From positions 32,862,501 to 32,926,500 of the forward strand of contig OX419761.1 in NCBI GenBank assembly GCA_948567375.1: a DNA stretch of 64,000 nt, read 5' to 3'. A program made the position numbers and the translations under genes. Shown here one piece after another: positions 42,721-53,408 of this stretch (the stretch's first letter is position 1; the number at the start of each line of letters is the position of its first letter). A model generated the notes under the pieces. It did no database searches. It was not told where the DNA came from and was given only the letters and a program-made list of their open reading frames with translations. The DNA comes from Lunularia cruciata. Its lineage: Eukaryota; Streptophyta; Marchantiopsida; Lunulariales; Lunulariaceae.

Positions 42721-43865
42721 GTAACCACAACTGCAATTGCAAACCGGAACCACAAATTGCAACCGCAAGTTGTAACTGCAAGTGCCAACACCACCAAGTG
42801 ACAATACCAACTAAGCACCACCCACTAATGTAACTCTAACCGAGATAACTACACTAGGGGAAAGGGCAACCTATAACCTACCATCACAACACGCACTCTC
42901 ACGGTCTACAGCTTATCACTTCCTGTCTCACCGGAGAGAAACACAAATCGTTTGACTAGTCATCACTCTAGCCTCACAATCAAGAGCACACCAGAGCACT
43001 AATGCTCAAAAGTCAAGGCACCTCACACAAACTTGGTGCACAAACAAGAAGTAGAGAATGGAAGGGGTCCAATCACAAGAAATCTAAACAAAAAACCTCC
43101 ATCTCATAAACAACAAGGGACTAACTTTGCCACCATTTGGCATTTGACATAAGAGAAGTTTGTATCTAAGTCCTAAGCTACCAAGATCACCAAGAATGGG
43201 ATCAAATCGCCTCTCCTAGCCAAAGCTACAAGTGTATAGATAACAATGGTATAGTCACTAGGACAACAAGTGAGGGTGGACTAGTTGGCTAGGGCACCAG
43301 TCTAGGAACAAGAGATCTAGGGGTCAAACCCTATCGCACACAATCTAGCAAGATGGGCAGATTTTTCCAACCAATGACCAAGATCTACTCTAAACTAGCT
43401 AGCCTCACGCTAGCAAGCTAGCTTGTTGGCACTTTGTAGCCTCTCATAACCCACCGCCCTATGCCTCAAAGCCTCTAAATGCCAATTGAGGCCCTTCTTC
43501 TTGCCACTTTGAACCTCCTTAGCCAAATGAGGCTTTTCTTCTTGCCACATCGAACCTCCTCCAAAATCTGACAAAACTCCACCAAACTTGAAAAAGTCCT
43601 CCAAATTGGCAAAAGTCTTCCAAATCTGGCCAAAATCTGATGTAAAATCTAGCAAAATCTGACATAAACCCTTCTATGCTTGAAAATTGGCCAGCGCTCC
43701 TGCACACCTGTATGCCTTAGTGTCAAATTTGCATCAAGCAACGAGCTTCTGCACACCATGGAGAAACTAAAATTCAATCAAGCTACCAAAAATCCACCGA
43801 GCTTGGAGATACCACCAACACTCAAAGTTCATGCACCCAATTTCCCCCTAATTTCACTTCTCTAA
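42721..43865 (-). mobile_element. X3: 5' leader
   Basis: Homologous to leaders of X1, X2 and X4. It includes the CTAGCCTCACGC hairpin region at 43399 in shortened form and the GGAGG-type short repeats near 43550-43640. No gene seen. Confidence 0.65.
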
Positions 43866-44317
43866 TGTAATCAGATTGTTTACAACTTTCAAATACACTC
43901 AACTCAGATTAATACTTGATCTATCACTCTATAAACTGCCAACAATTAGACACTGATTACAATCAAGTCACACCCACTCTAGCTAAGAGAATCTAGGTGA
44001 TGCTTGATGGCCTCTGTCCATCATAGCCAAGAACTCAAAGGCTCAACATCAAAGAAGTGAGCTCTCTAGAGCTGCACTTCAAAAGTATTCCCTTGGACTT
44101 GAGCTAGGTCTAAAACCCTAATGGTCCTACTGACGGCACACTCAATAGTGCAAACAATGCAAAGTGATGGTGGGCCCTACCATGAAGTCATTACCTTGAA
44201 CACAAAATCTAACTACTAGAAAGTAGTCTCTAAGAAACTGGTGAAATAACTCTAACTACAATCACTGCAACTCCAATGTTCAAGTAGTCCAAATGCGACA
44301 CTACAAATAGCATGACA
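43866..44317 (-). repeat. X3: 5' LTR block Z (452 bp)
   Basis: On the minus strand it starts TGTCATGCTATTTGTAG at 44317 and ends CTGATTACA at 43866. Plus-strand methyltransferase sequence of X5 begins at the next base, so X3 probably inserted into X5. Confidence 0.75.
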
Positions 44318-44870
44318 CACCAGAGTGGTGGTGAGTACACATCAGGTCCATTCTTGTATGAGACCTATTGTATTGTTGGATGCAGCCCGAGTGGGATCAC
44401 GGGCTCATCGTCTTTGTCTTTGGTGGATGAACCTCTAACCCAAAGAGGTTTTACAATGTGCATATGATGGGATTCAATGACTAGACCACATCCTTGTTGA
44501 TGACATCTTGGATGTGGGGCGTCAGTCTCAGATGGTGGTAGTGGCTGATAGGTCACTTATGGTAGTGGTGAACCTAGTTGGACAGCCTAGAGCCGCTTTC
44601 CCACACTTATGGTTTCCCATGCTCTATGCTTTCTGAGAGGGCGTATGGACTTGTTTAGGACTCATAGTTACAGCAATTGGTGGAGCCCAATGCCGATGAG
44701 AGAGAAGGGGCAATGGGTTTTTGCATTGGTATAATTGTTGTTCCAATAGTATCAAAGGCATCCATGCATTAGGTGTTAGATTAGGCTATGGACCTGAATT
44801 GTTTGACCTGGATTGTGAGCCTTGGATTTGTAGAGCAGCCTAGGATGTGCTTGGTAGGCATCACCACACT
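44318..44870 (+). pseudogene. X5: C-terminal half of the methyltransferase domain
   Basis: It starts just after the ENV motif and covers the motif VIII-like WAHRLCLWWM region (44395-44440), the DDILDVGRQSQ segment, GQPRAAFP and the motif IX-X region, ending with MDLNCLTWIVSL at 44788-44825. The motif I to VI half is missing at the X3 junction. Stops are scattered. Confidence 0.78.
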
Positions 44871-45152
44871 AACCCTTGTGAGCCCTATGCGTATCAAGAC
44901 GATTCAGGCACATGTTGGGGGTGATGGACCGAGTAGACATGGTATTCTTGGGACACAACAAGTAGCCACTAGGGAGAGTGGTCTACTTGGAGTCCATCCA
45001 AGTGTGCGTGGGTTACTTGGATTACACCCTTGGTCTAGTTGGGATGCAGCTAGAGGACGTGTGGAGCTTGCAACCAGAGTGGAGGGAGTTGTTCACACAG
45101 AGGTTGGAATCTCTAGTGGTCAAGGGATGATATTATTGCTCCCAAGGGTCCA
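44871..45152 (+). pseudogene. X5: spacer after methyltransferase
   Basis: The conserved spacer with SGLLGVHPSVRGLLGLHPW (about 44970-45030). It ends at 45152, where X4 is inserted. X5 resumes at 62818. Confidence 0.65.
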
Positions 45153-45507
45153 TGTCACACCATTTGTAGTGGCGCATCTAGATTGCTCGGACATTGGAGT
45201 TGCAATGATAGTAGTTAGATTTATTTTAGCAATTTCTAGAGACTACTTTTGGATGGTCAGATTTTGTGTTCAGAGTATTGACTTCATGGTGGGACCCACC
45301 ATCACTTTGCACCATTTGCACCATTGAGTGGGCCGTCAGTAGGACCGTTTAGGGTTTCAAACCTAGCTCGAGTCCAGGGGTATACTTTCAAAGTGTAGCT
45401 CCAGAGAGCTCACTTCTCTGATGTTGAGCCTTTGAGTTCCTGATGATGGTCCAGAGGCAGACGAGCGTCACTTGGATTCTCTTAGCTAGACTGGATGTGG
45501 TTTGACT
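45153..45507 (+). repeat. X4: 5' LTR block Z, part before element B
   Basis: It starts TGTCACACCATTTG. TCCA at 45149-45152 pairs with TCTA at 62814-62817 as a probable decayed 4-bp target duplication. Element B interrupts the block at 45507; it resumes at 53310 and ends at GATTACA at 53408, about 450 bp in total without B. Confidence 0.75.
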
Positions 45508-46186
45508 TGTAACACCCATTTGTGCATGTGTGTGGTATTGTGATATTTAGCTTGGTATTACAAGTACTTAAGAGATATTATTTATATAGAGATAAAGGAT
45601 GGTTCTATATTAGTCATGGTTAGCTAAAGTTAGTCATAGCTAAGATAGATGGGACCTTACTTTAGAGGAAGTAGAAAAGATGAGCACCACTATTTTGGAT
45701 TTTAGTGTGTTGACTTGGTATTATTCCTAGGTGTTTGGCTTTGGGGAAAGAGTTGAGAACTCTTGGGCCCGCAAGCCTTTTTGTTTTGGATTCTTCTTTA
45801 GTCCAAGGATAGCCCATGTGAAGGAATCCTTGCTTTAGTGGTTGGGTCAAGATAAGGGGAATATGCCCATGTGAATGGATATTCCTTTCTACTTTTTGAC
45901 TTTACTTGACTTTTAGTCTAGTAACTTGAGTTACTACGGTAATTAGTAACTTTGGTACGTAACTATTTCACAAGTATATAAACAAGGAGTGAGGAGGTAC
46001 TCATCATCTTTTCATTTGCAACTATCTCTCTCTCATTGAGTTCTCTAGTGAGCAATGTCTTGAGTCTTGGAGTGTTAGCCTTGGAGGAGTATGATGGAGT
46101 TGGGGTTCCTTGCCTTCTTAGTCCATGGTGCGCTACCATAATAGCCATCAGAGGTTCATCCTGAGTGAGAGACAGGCCGGCTCACA
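45508..46186 (+). repeat. Element B 5' LTR
   Basis: 679 bp, TGTAACACCC to GGCTCACA. A TATA box TATATAAA lies at 45975-45982. Confidence 0.95.
45975..45982 (+). promoter_or_regulatory. TATA box in element B 5' LTR
   Basis: TATATAAA in the same place as in element A. Confidence 0.6.
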
Positions 46187-46190
46187 TTTT

Positions 46191-46207
46191 TGGTTCCGTT
46201 GCCGGGA
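46191..46207 (+). other. Element B primer-binding site (tRNA-Glu type)
   Basis: The same 17 bases as in A, four bases after the LTR. Confidence 0.75.
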
Positions 46208-46227
46208 CCTCTCTAGAAGGCAAGATA

Positions 46228-46398
46228 ATGTTCCGCGTCCAATTCTACATTAGGCAGAAGGAGGCTATGAGAGCTCACTTGGAGAGAACATTAGGAGAGG
46301 AGAGGGCTGAACTTATGTTAGAGAACCAAGATCCATTTGTATACCCTGTAGTTCATTATGATGTCTTTGAGGTGATTTTGTACATCTTGTACAAATGA
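46228..46398 (+). CDS. Element B leader ORF a (56 aa, unknown)
   Basis: Counterpart of the element A ORF at 4313-4483, identical except for the last residue (YILYK instead of YILYT). Short charged peptide with a hydrophobic C-terminus and no known family. It resembles leader ORF b of the same element in length and in the PFV.P core. Confidence 0.4.
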   Translation: MFRVQFYIRQKEAMRAHLERTLGEERAELMLENQDPFVYPVVHYDVFEVILYILYK

Positions 46399-47046
46399 GA
46401 GGAATTGGAGAGATTGTGTGAGGTGGATTGCAGATTTTGGGGATTAAGGTGATTTTGGGCAAAATCTCAAGTTTGAGATCTGGACTTGAGATTTCTACAC
46501 ATGATAGCTTGGGTTATCTTTCAGTTAGCACACTTGAAATTATTGAGAGAGCTTCTATGCGCACTGGGCTAGAATTTTTGAAAGTTGATAGGGTAAAGTG
46601 CTCCCGCAACTGCATGCTCTCTGGAACATTGTACAGAGTCTGCCATTTCTTCAATTTTTAGTGAATTGTCCTGAAAATTTCCAAGAAAATTCAGTGCATT
46701 GTATCCTACCTGGTGCCACAAAAATTAGAGAGAGATCATTTTTGCGCAGTGCGTTATGAGTTTTTGAAGTGAGGGGTGTGGTTTTCAGACCAAATCTGAA
46801 ATATGGGTGCTGAATAGAAAGGTGTCTAGGCCAAATGGCTCGATGAAAAGATCTAAAATTTTGCAGGGAGGGACGCCCTAGAGTTGTGATCAAGTGTGGA
46901 AAATTTCAGAGGACTGTGACATATTCGTTGGGAGATTTGAGTGACATTGTGAGGAAGGGTCAATTCTGCAGAGTGGAGATCTCATGCATGAGAAGTTTGA
47001 GATCAACAAAAAGCATGTTTGAGTGTTTAGATTCATCTTTGGGAAC
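46399..47046 (+). other. Element B leader between small ORFs
   Basis: Nearly identical to 4484-5131 of A. One open stretch shared with A ends earlier here, at a TAG near 46660, which argues against coding. Confidence 0.5.
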
Positions 47047-47520
47047 ATGGAGGGTCATCAAGAGTGGAAATTGAGATTATGCAAGGTTCCCCAAGGGTTT
47101 GAGGTGATTGTAGGGGTGGATTTGAGGAAAAGAGAGTTTACAATAGAATTTGAAGAGAGTGTTGAGAGGATCCAAAAACCTACACCACTTGGAGGAAAGA
47201 GTGAGTCTAAGTGCTTTCTATGTGGAGAGAAGGGACATAAGGCAAGTTCATGTCCATTGACCTTTGAGAGCAAGAGATTGAGGGAAAGGAGAGGCTTACT
47301 TGACTTGGGTTTGCATGTTGGACCTTCTTCACCAAGATTGGGAGGGAGAAGATCTAAGACCAAGGAGTTGTGTGAGGTTTGTGGAGTTGAAGGACTTCCA
47401 AAAGGACATGAGTGTAGTGGAGTAAAAGCACTTTTGGAAACTTTGGTGAAGGATCTTGGAGAGAGTCTTAGTACAGCTACAGAAATACTACCACCTTCAT
47501 CAGCTAGTTCTCAAGATTAG
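47047..47520 (+). CDS. Element B zinc-knuckle accessory ORF (157 aa)
   Basis: Same protein as the element A ORF at 5132-5605 with one residue changed (KRLRERRG here, KRLSERRG in A). It keeps the CCHC knuckle CFLCGEKGHKASSC and the second cluster CEVCGVEGLPKGHEC. The ORF stays intact in both copies. A nucleic-acid-binding role is inferred from the knuckle. Confidence 0.65.
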   Translation: MEGHQEWKLRLCKVPQGFEVIVGVDLRKREFTIEFEESVERIQKPTPLGGKSESKCFLCGEKGHKASSCPLTFESKRLRERRGLLDLGLHVGPSSPRLGGRRSKTKELCEVCGVEGLPKGHECSGVKALLETLVKDLGESLSTATEILPPSSASSQD

Positions 47521-47522
47521 TG

Positions 47523-47687
47523 ATGGAGATAATCTTTCAACTTATGGATAAACTATCCATGAGAGTTAGATTAATATGCACTCTAGGATTTGATGTTGCT
47601 ATAGAAATCTTGGAGCAACCTGAACCTTTTGTGTTCCCTAGAGTGGATTATTCTCAGATGGTGTTAGTCATGTATATACTCTATTAG
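47523..47687 (+). CDS. Element B leader ORF b (54 aa, unknown)
   Basis: Starts two bases after the zinc-knuckle ORF stop, as in element A, and encodes the same peptide. It ends before the A-rich stretch that precedes gag-pol. Confidence 0.4.
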   Translation: MEIIFQLMDKLSMRVRLICTLGFDVAIEILEQPEPFVFPRVDYSQMVLVMYILY

Positions 47688-47755
47688 TAATAGAGTGAGA
47701 GAAAAGAAAAGAGAAAAAAAAAATTAAGAGAAAAGAAAGATAGTGAGGGGTTAAG

Positions 47756-50700
47756 ATGGGGAAACTTCCGGTTTTCTTTGGCAAGGATGGAGAAGATGTG
47801 GAGGCCTTTGTGAGAGACTTCAAGAGAGCTTGCATAGGAAACAATGAGAGGAGGAAGAATGAGTGGGCCTCATTATTACCAGATTTCTTTGAGGATGCAG
47901 CACTTACATGGTATGAGTCAGAATACCAAAAGAGAGAGAGGAGAGAGGGGGAAGAGGAGTCTTGGGAGACTTTGACTTCAGCACTCATTGAGAACTTTCT
48001 TCCTGATGAGAGTTATGAGAGATTGATGAGTGAGGTTACATTTCTCAAGCAAGGAGATGGAGAGAAAGTGAGGGTCTATGTGGAAAGAGTGGAAAAGTTG
48101 GAGTCCAGATTTCGCATAGTGTTGAGGAAGGGTGGGGATGATGTGGAGACTACAATGATTGGCATAGGGGCCATGCTCACCAAGAATTTTGTGGGAGGAT
48201 TGAGACCACAAATTAGAAGCAAGGTGAGATATGAGAAACCTTCTTCCAAGGTTGAAGCTATCAAGATCGCAATTCGTATGGAGGAGAGTTTGGAAGGGGA
48301 TGAGAGTGATTTGGTGGTGAAGGAGGTTGTGCATCCTCCTCAAGGCTACAAGTATGGTGGAACTTCTGATACTTTGGTGACAAGGGTTGCACCACAAGTA
48401 GTAGTTGCTCCAATTCTTGCACCTCCACCAAAAGATCCACTCCAAACCATCACAGAACAACTTGCGGATCTCAAGATCAATGTGGTGCAACTATGGGAGA
48501 AGAGAGAGGTGGATCAGAATGTAGGGAGAGGACCTAGGAGTTATGGAAACTATCCATATAGAGGAGGCCAACCAGCCAACAATTTCAATGATAGAAATTG
48601 TTTTGGTTGTGGAGGAAGAGGCCATATCCAAAGGAATTGCCCAAATTCCACTTACCATGGAGGAAGGGGTTATGAGGGAGCCAATAGAGGGAAAGAGGGA
48701 GGTAGTGAAACCCAAGTGGCTCCTAATCCCAACAAAGGTAAGGGGATAGCATCCATAGATGTGGTTGAGAGCAAGTATGAGAAGGGAGAGTGCTCAAACT
48801 CCAAGGGTCTTAATTTGGAGCTTTTGGCACAAGAGAAGAAGAGAGCTCGTTTTGCAGAGGATGTTCACTCTTCTCAAGGATTTACTTCAAGCAAGGATAC
48901 TCCTATGTCTACTAGGAGCACTCGCACCTCAACACCATCAACAACAAAGACTCCAAGGAAGAAGTTGGGGATGGAGGACTTCTTGATCTCAAAGCAACAA
49001 TGGAACTACAATGTGTTGGAGGATGTTGGTAGTCACAAGGCTAACATCACAGTGGGCCAATTAATTGCTTTGAACCCTACCTTGAGAAAGGAGCTTAGAG
49101 TTGGTTTGAGTTCTACAAGGAGCAAAAAGAAGAAGAAGGCAAAAGTTCCAGTATCAATGGGGGTGGTGGATGCCAAGCCAGCACCATGGGAGGCTTGTGA
49201 ATATGCCTCCAAGATTGATGTGAGAGTGAATGGTCACAACATCAAGGATGCATTGGTTGATGGAGGATCAGCAGTGAATGCCATGTCAGAAAGGTTGATG
49301 AAGAAGTTGGGTATGATACCCTCAAGACCTTCAACATTTGTGGTGAGCATGGCAAACAAGCAACAAGTTCGACCAGTAGGGATGATGGATAAGGTGGTAG
49401 TTTCAGTTATGGGAGTTCAAAATCTCATGACTTTCCAAGTCTTGAAGGATTCAAGCTATGACTTACTTCTTGGGAGGCCATGGTTGAGAGCAGCACGCAC
49501 AACTGATCGATGGCACAAAGGGTACTTAAGGATTGGGCCATCAAACCATAGAGTCACTGTTCCTGTGACTAACACCACCAACACTTCACATTCAGATACC
49601 CCATCTTCTGATTATTGGGAATCTGATTCTGAAGGAGGAGCTTCAGGTGTGGACACAAGCATGGAAGAGGAGACTTCCACGGAGGAGGATGAATCTGAAT
49701 CTGATTCAGATGTGTATCCTTTGTGTGCTATGGATTTTGCACCTAAGCCAAAGGTTTTGAAGGACCCAGATAAATCACCATTGACACTTGAGGAGGTAGA
49801 GAGAAGGTTATCTACCCTCAAGTATGGCCCAAATGTTACCAAGGAGGAGAAGGTGAGATTTGAGGAGATTTTCCGCAAGTTCATCCATGTGTTTGCTTTT
49901 AGTTACAAGGATTTGAAGGAAGTCACCTTGGAGGAGCACAAGATAGAGGTGGAGTCACATGCAAGACCAATCCGCCAAAAGCAACGTCGCATTAGCCCAC
50001 CAATATCTTTGGTTGTGAAGGAGGAGATTGATAAGCTCAAGGAGGCTGGATTTATCTTTGAGGTGGAGAATTCAGAATGGGTGTCTCCGATTGTCATTGT
50101 GAAGAAAAAGAATGGCAAGCTTCGGGTATGTGTGGATTACAAGAAGCTCAATGCTGTTACCAAGAAGGACTACTACCCATTGCCATTCATTGATGAGATC
50201 TTGGAGGAGGTTGCAGGTCATGAGAGGTACAGTTTTGGAGATGGTTATAGTGGATATAACCAAATCAAGATTGCACCAGAGCATCAACAACTCACCACAT
50301 TCACCACACCTTGGGGAACTTACGCTTTCAAGGTCATGCCTTTTGGGCTTTGCAATGCTCCAGCCACATTCCAACGGTTCATGAACAAGGTATTTGAACC
50401 TTTCATTGGGAAATTTGTGAGAGATTTCATTGATGACTTTTGTGTCTATGGGAGCAAGGAGGAGCACTTTGAGCACCTAATCAAAGTCTTGCAACGCTTG
50501 GATGAGGCAAATGCATCACTCAACCCAGAGAAGTGCATTTTTGGATGTGAAGAAGGTCTACTTTTGGGGCACATCATCTCCAAGGATGGAATAGCAGTTG
50601 ATCCTGAGAAGGTGAGGAAAATCTCAGACCTTCCATTCCCTTCAAGCTTGACAAAGTTACGCCAATTCTTGGGAATGGTTGGGTACTATAGGAGGTTCAT

Positions 50701-52582
50701 CTTCTCATTTTCCAACAAGGCTTATGCATTGACCATCTACATGAAGAAGGGTGTAGATTACATGGTGATTTTGGAAGACAAGGAGGCTCTCAAAGCTTTT
50801 GAGGAGCTCAAGCAATCCCTTGTTGTAGCTCCAATTCTTGCTAAACCTGATTGGAGTAAGCCTTTCATCCTCTACACTGATGCTTCTAATGTAGCTATAG
50901 GATGCACTCTTAGTCAATTAGACCAAGATGGGCATGATCATCCAATAGCTTATGCTAGTAGGCAGATGGTTTCAGCAGAGAAGAACTACTCTGTCACAGA
51001 GAGAGAAGGGTTGGCAGTGATCTTTGGTCTCAAGAAGTTTAGACACTACTTGATTGGAGGGAAAGCCACAATTGTCACGGATCACAAGGCTTTGAAGTAC
51101 ATCTTCAACAAGCCTAATGTTGAAGGGAGACTAGCAAGGTGGATGATTCTCTTGTCTGAGTATGACTACACAATTGAGGATAGGCTAGGAAAGAAACATG
51201 CAAATGCTGATTTGTTATCTAGAGCCTATGATCATGATGGAGATGAGCCAGTAGATGATTCCTTCCCGGATGAGGAGCTCATGACAATCTCAGTCACTCA
51301 AGAGGTTCCAATGGAGTACAAGGAGATTGTGGATTTTGTGACAAGAGGTAACTATCCAGAAGGGATGCATGCTAGGGAGAGGAAAGCCCTTGCAGCAAGA
51401 TCTAGACCTTACACAATGGTGGATGATATTCTTTTTCACCAAGGAGCAGATGGTCTACTTCGAAGAGCAGTGGGTAAGGAAGAGTCTATCCTACTCATAA
51501 AGGAGTTTCATGAAGGTTTAGTATGTGGAGGACACTTTGCAGGAAAGGTGACTGCTTTCAAGATTCTAGATGCAGGTTACCATTGGAGAGGGATTTTCAA
51601 GGATTGTCTTGATTATTGCAAAACTTGTCATGTTTGTCAAGCTTTTGCTAGAAAGTCTACATCCACTCCACCACTTAGATCAATTCCATTGCTAGGACCC
51701 TTTGAGAAGTGGGGAATTGATTTTGTAGGACCTCTCAATAGAACCCCAAGGAACAATCGGTACATTGTGGTAGTTACTGATTACCTTACCAAGTGGGTTG
51801 AGGCTAGACCATTGAGGGACAAGAATGAAGATGAAGTGGGTAGATTTCTTTATGAACGCATTATCACTAGGTTTGGATGCCCTTTGGAGTTGGTTTCTGA
51901 TAGAGGAGGAGAGTTTACAGGAAGCATTACTACAGCCATGCTACGACATTTCTCTATCACACATAGAGTAACTACATCCTATAAGCCAAATTCCAATGGC
52001 TTGGCAGAGAGAACCAATCAGACCTTGTGCATGATGTTGGCCAAAGATGCAGAAATGGAGGGGGCTAAACATCATTGGGACAAGAGGATTCATGCAGTTT
52101 TGTGGGAGTATAGGACAACCATGAAGACTTCCACTGGATATTCTCCATTCCAATTGGTGTATGGTATTGAGTCTACCTTACCTATTCACTTTGATCTTCC
52201 TACCTTCCAAATCATTCATAGGAGATTGAAGAAAGCACAAGGAAGTGATGGAGAGAAGTCAAGGAAGGATCAACTCATGGAGTTGGAAGAGGCAAGAGCA
52301 GTTGCTATGGTTCGAGTGGAGCAAGCCCAAAGGAAACAAAAGGAGAGCTATGACAAGAGGCAAGGCAAGAAGAAGGTGGAGCCTTTCAAAGAAGGTGATT
52401 GGGTAATGTTGTTTGATTCCATTCGATTCAAGAGAGTACAAAAGAAGTTTTTGCCTAAGTACTTTGGACCTTTCATAGTAGAGAAGGTGTGGGGAAATTA
52501 CACTTATGATCTCAAGGAGTTGGGAGGAAGACACTTTGATAGGATTAACCATGATAAGTTGAAGATGTACCATAGAAGGTAG
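47756..52582 (+). CDS. gag-pol: Element B Gag-Pol polyprotein (1608 aa)
   Basis: A full-length open frame of the same length as in A. By eye about a dozen residues differ, mostly in the protease-RT spacer and between RNase H and integrase. All catalytic signatures are kept: the knuckle CFGCGGRGHIQRNC, VDGGS protease, FIDD reverse transcriptase, YTDAS RNase H, and the integrase zinc site with the DD35E triad. Each motif lies 41912 bases after its A position. Examples of differences are ESDSEGGASG for ESDSKEGASG and AQGSDGEK for AQGSDAGK. With intact LTRs, primer site and polypurine tract this copy could be autonomous; this is inferred from sequence only. Confidence 0.93.
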   Translation: MGKLPVFFGKDGEDVEAFVRDFKRACIGNNERRKNEWASLLPDFFEDAALTWYESEYQKRERREGEEESWETLTSALIENFLPDESYERLMSEVTFLKQGDGEKVRVYVERVEKLESRFRIVLRKGGDDVETTMIGIGAMLTKNFVGGLRPQIRSKVRYEKPSSKVEAIKIAIRMEESLEGDESDLVVKEVVHPPQGYKYGGTSDTLVTRVAPQVVVAPILAPPPKDPLQTITEQLADLKINVVQLWEKREVDQNVGRGPRSYGNYPYRGGQPANNFNDRNCFGCGGRGHIQRNCPNSTYHGGRGYEGANRGKEGGSETQVAPNPNKGKGIASIDVVESKYEKGECSNSKGLNLELLAQEKKRARFAEDVHSSQGFTSSKDTPMSTRSTRTSTPSTTKTPRKKLGMEDFLISKQQWNYNVLEDVGSHKANITVGQLIALNPTLRKELRVGLSSTRSKKKKKAKVPVSMGVVDAKPAPWEACEYASKIDVRVNGHNIKDALVDGGSAVNAMSERLMKKLGMIPSRPSTFVVSMANKQQVRPVGMMDKVVVSVMGVQNLMTFQVLKDSSYDLLLGRPWLRAARTTDRWHKGYLRIGPSNHRVTVPVTNTTNTSHSDTPSSDYWESDSEGGASGVDTSMEEETSTEEDESESDSDVYPLCAMDFAPKPKVLKDPDKSPLTLEEVERRLSTLKYGPNVTKEEKVRFEEIFRKFIHVFAFSYKDLKEVTLEEHKIEVESHARPIRQKQRRISPPISLVVKEEIDKLKEAGFIFEVENSEWVSPIVIVKKKNGKLRVCVDYKKLNAVTKKDYYPLPFIDEILEEVAGHERYSFGDGYSGYNQIKIAPEHQQLTTFTTPWGTYAFKVMPFGLCNAPATFQRFMNKVFEPFIGKFVRDFIDDFCVYGSKEEHFEHLIKVLQRLDEANASLNPEKCIFGCEEGLLLGHIISKDGIAVDPEKVRKISDLPFPSSLTKLRQFLGMVGYYRRFIFSFSNKAYALTIYMKKGVDYMVILEDKEALKAFEELKQSLVVAPILAKPDWSKPFILYTDASNVAIGCTLSQLDQDGHDHPIAYASRQMVSAEKNYSVTEREGLAVIFGLKKFRHYLIGGKATIVTDHKALKYIFNKPNVEGRLARWMILLSEYDYTIEDRLGKKHANADLLSRAYDHDGDEPVDDSFPDEELMTISVTQEVPMEYKEIVDFVTRGNYPEGMHARERKALAARSRPYTMVDDILFHQGADGLLRRAVGKEESILLIKEFHEGLVCGGHFAGKVTAFKILDAGYHWRGIFKDCLDYCKTCHVCQAFARKSTSTPPLRSIPLLGPFEKWGIDFVGPLNRTPRNNRYIVVVTDYLTKWVEARPLRDKNEDEVGRFLYERIITRFGCPLELVSDRGGEFTGSITTAMLRHFSITHRVTTSYKPNSNGLAERTNQTLCMMLAKDAEMEGAKHHWDKRIHAVLWEYRTTMKTSTGYSPFQLVYGIESTLPIHFDLPTFQIIHRRLKKAQGSDGEKSRKDQLMELEEARAVAMVRVEQAQRKQKESYDKRQGKKKVEPFKEGDWVMLFDSIRFKRVQKKFLPKYFGPFIVEKVWGNYTYDLKELGGRHFDRINHDKLKMYHRR

Positions 52583-52620
52583 AGAGACCTTCACTTTGAG
52601 GACAAAGTGAAAACTTAGTC

Positions 52621-52630
52621 CGGGGGTAAA
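52621..52630 (+). other. Element B polypurine tract
   Basis: CGGGGGTAAA directly before the 3' LTR, as in A. Confidence 0.7.
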
Positions 52631-53309
52631 TGTAACACCCATTTGTGCATGTGTGTGGTATTGTGATATTTAGCTTGGTATTACAAGTACTTAAGAGATA
52701 TTATTTATATAGAGATAAAGGATGGTTCTATATTAGTCATGGTTAGCTAAAGTTAGTCATAGCTAAGATAGATGGGACCTTACTTTAGAGGAAGTAGAAA
52801 AGATGAGCACCACTATTTTGGATTTTAGTGTGTTGACTTGGTATTATTCCTAGGTGTTTGGCTTTGGGGAAAGAGTTGAGAACTCTTGGGCCCGCAAGCC
52901 TTTTTGTTTTGGATTCTTCTTTAGTCCAAGGATAGCCCATGTGAAGGAATCCTTGCTTTAGTGGTTGGGTCAAGATAAGGGGAATATGCCCATGTGAATG
53001 GATATTCCTTTCTACTTTTTGACTTTACTTGACTTTTAGTCTAGTAACTTGAGTTACTACGGTAATTAGTAACTTTGGTACGTAACTATTTCACAAGTAT
53101 ATAAACAAGGTGTGAGGAGGTACTCATCATCCTTTCATTTGCAACTATCTCTCTCTCATTGAGTTCTCTAGTGAGCAATGTCTTGAGTCTTGGAGTGTTA
53201 GCCTTGGAGGAGTATGATGGAGTTGGGGTTCCTTGCCTTCTTAGTCCATGGTGCGCTACCATAATAGCCATCAGAGGTTCATCCTGAGTGAGAGACAGGC
53301 CGGCTCACA
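52631..53309 (+). repeat. Element B 3' LTR
   Basis: 679 bp. It differs from the B 5' LTR at 53111 (T for A) and 53132 (C for T). Flanked on the right by the GACT duplication. Confidence 0.95.
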
Positions 53310-53408
53310 GACTATAATCAGTGCCTAATTTTTGGCAGTTTATAGAGTGATAGATCAAGTACTTGTTTGAGTTGAGTAGATTCAAGAGTTGTAAACAATC
53401 TGATTACA
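53310..53408 (+). repeat. X4: 5' LTR block Z, part after element B
   Basis: It continues the LTR from 45507 and ends CTGATTACA. The first four bases are the B target duplication. Confidence 0.75.

Larger units (their letters stand above)
45508..53309 (+). mobile_element. Element B: complete young Ty3/gypsy LTR retrotransposon
   Basis: Second copy of the element A family, 7802 bp, with 679-bp LTRs. It is flanked by GACT on both sides (45504-45507 and 53310-53313). The pre-insertion site GACTATAATCAG matches the homologous place in X1 (GACTGTAATTAG at 19078). Both B LTRs share a one-base insertion relative to A (CGCAAGCC near 45772), so A and B come from separate insertion events of slightly different parents. 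The two B LTRs differ at two positions, which makes B somewhat older than A. Confidence 0.95.

Noticed and set aside
44318-45152. Free-standing methyltransferase gene separate from the transposons
   Set aside because: The half-copy continues into the X spacer and, after X4, into X RT at 62818. It belongs to an X element split by a later insertion.
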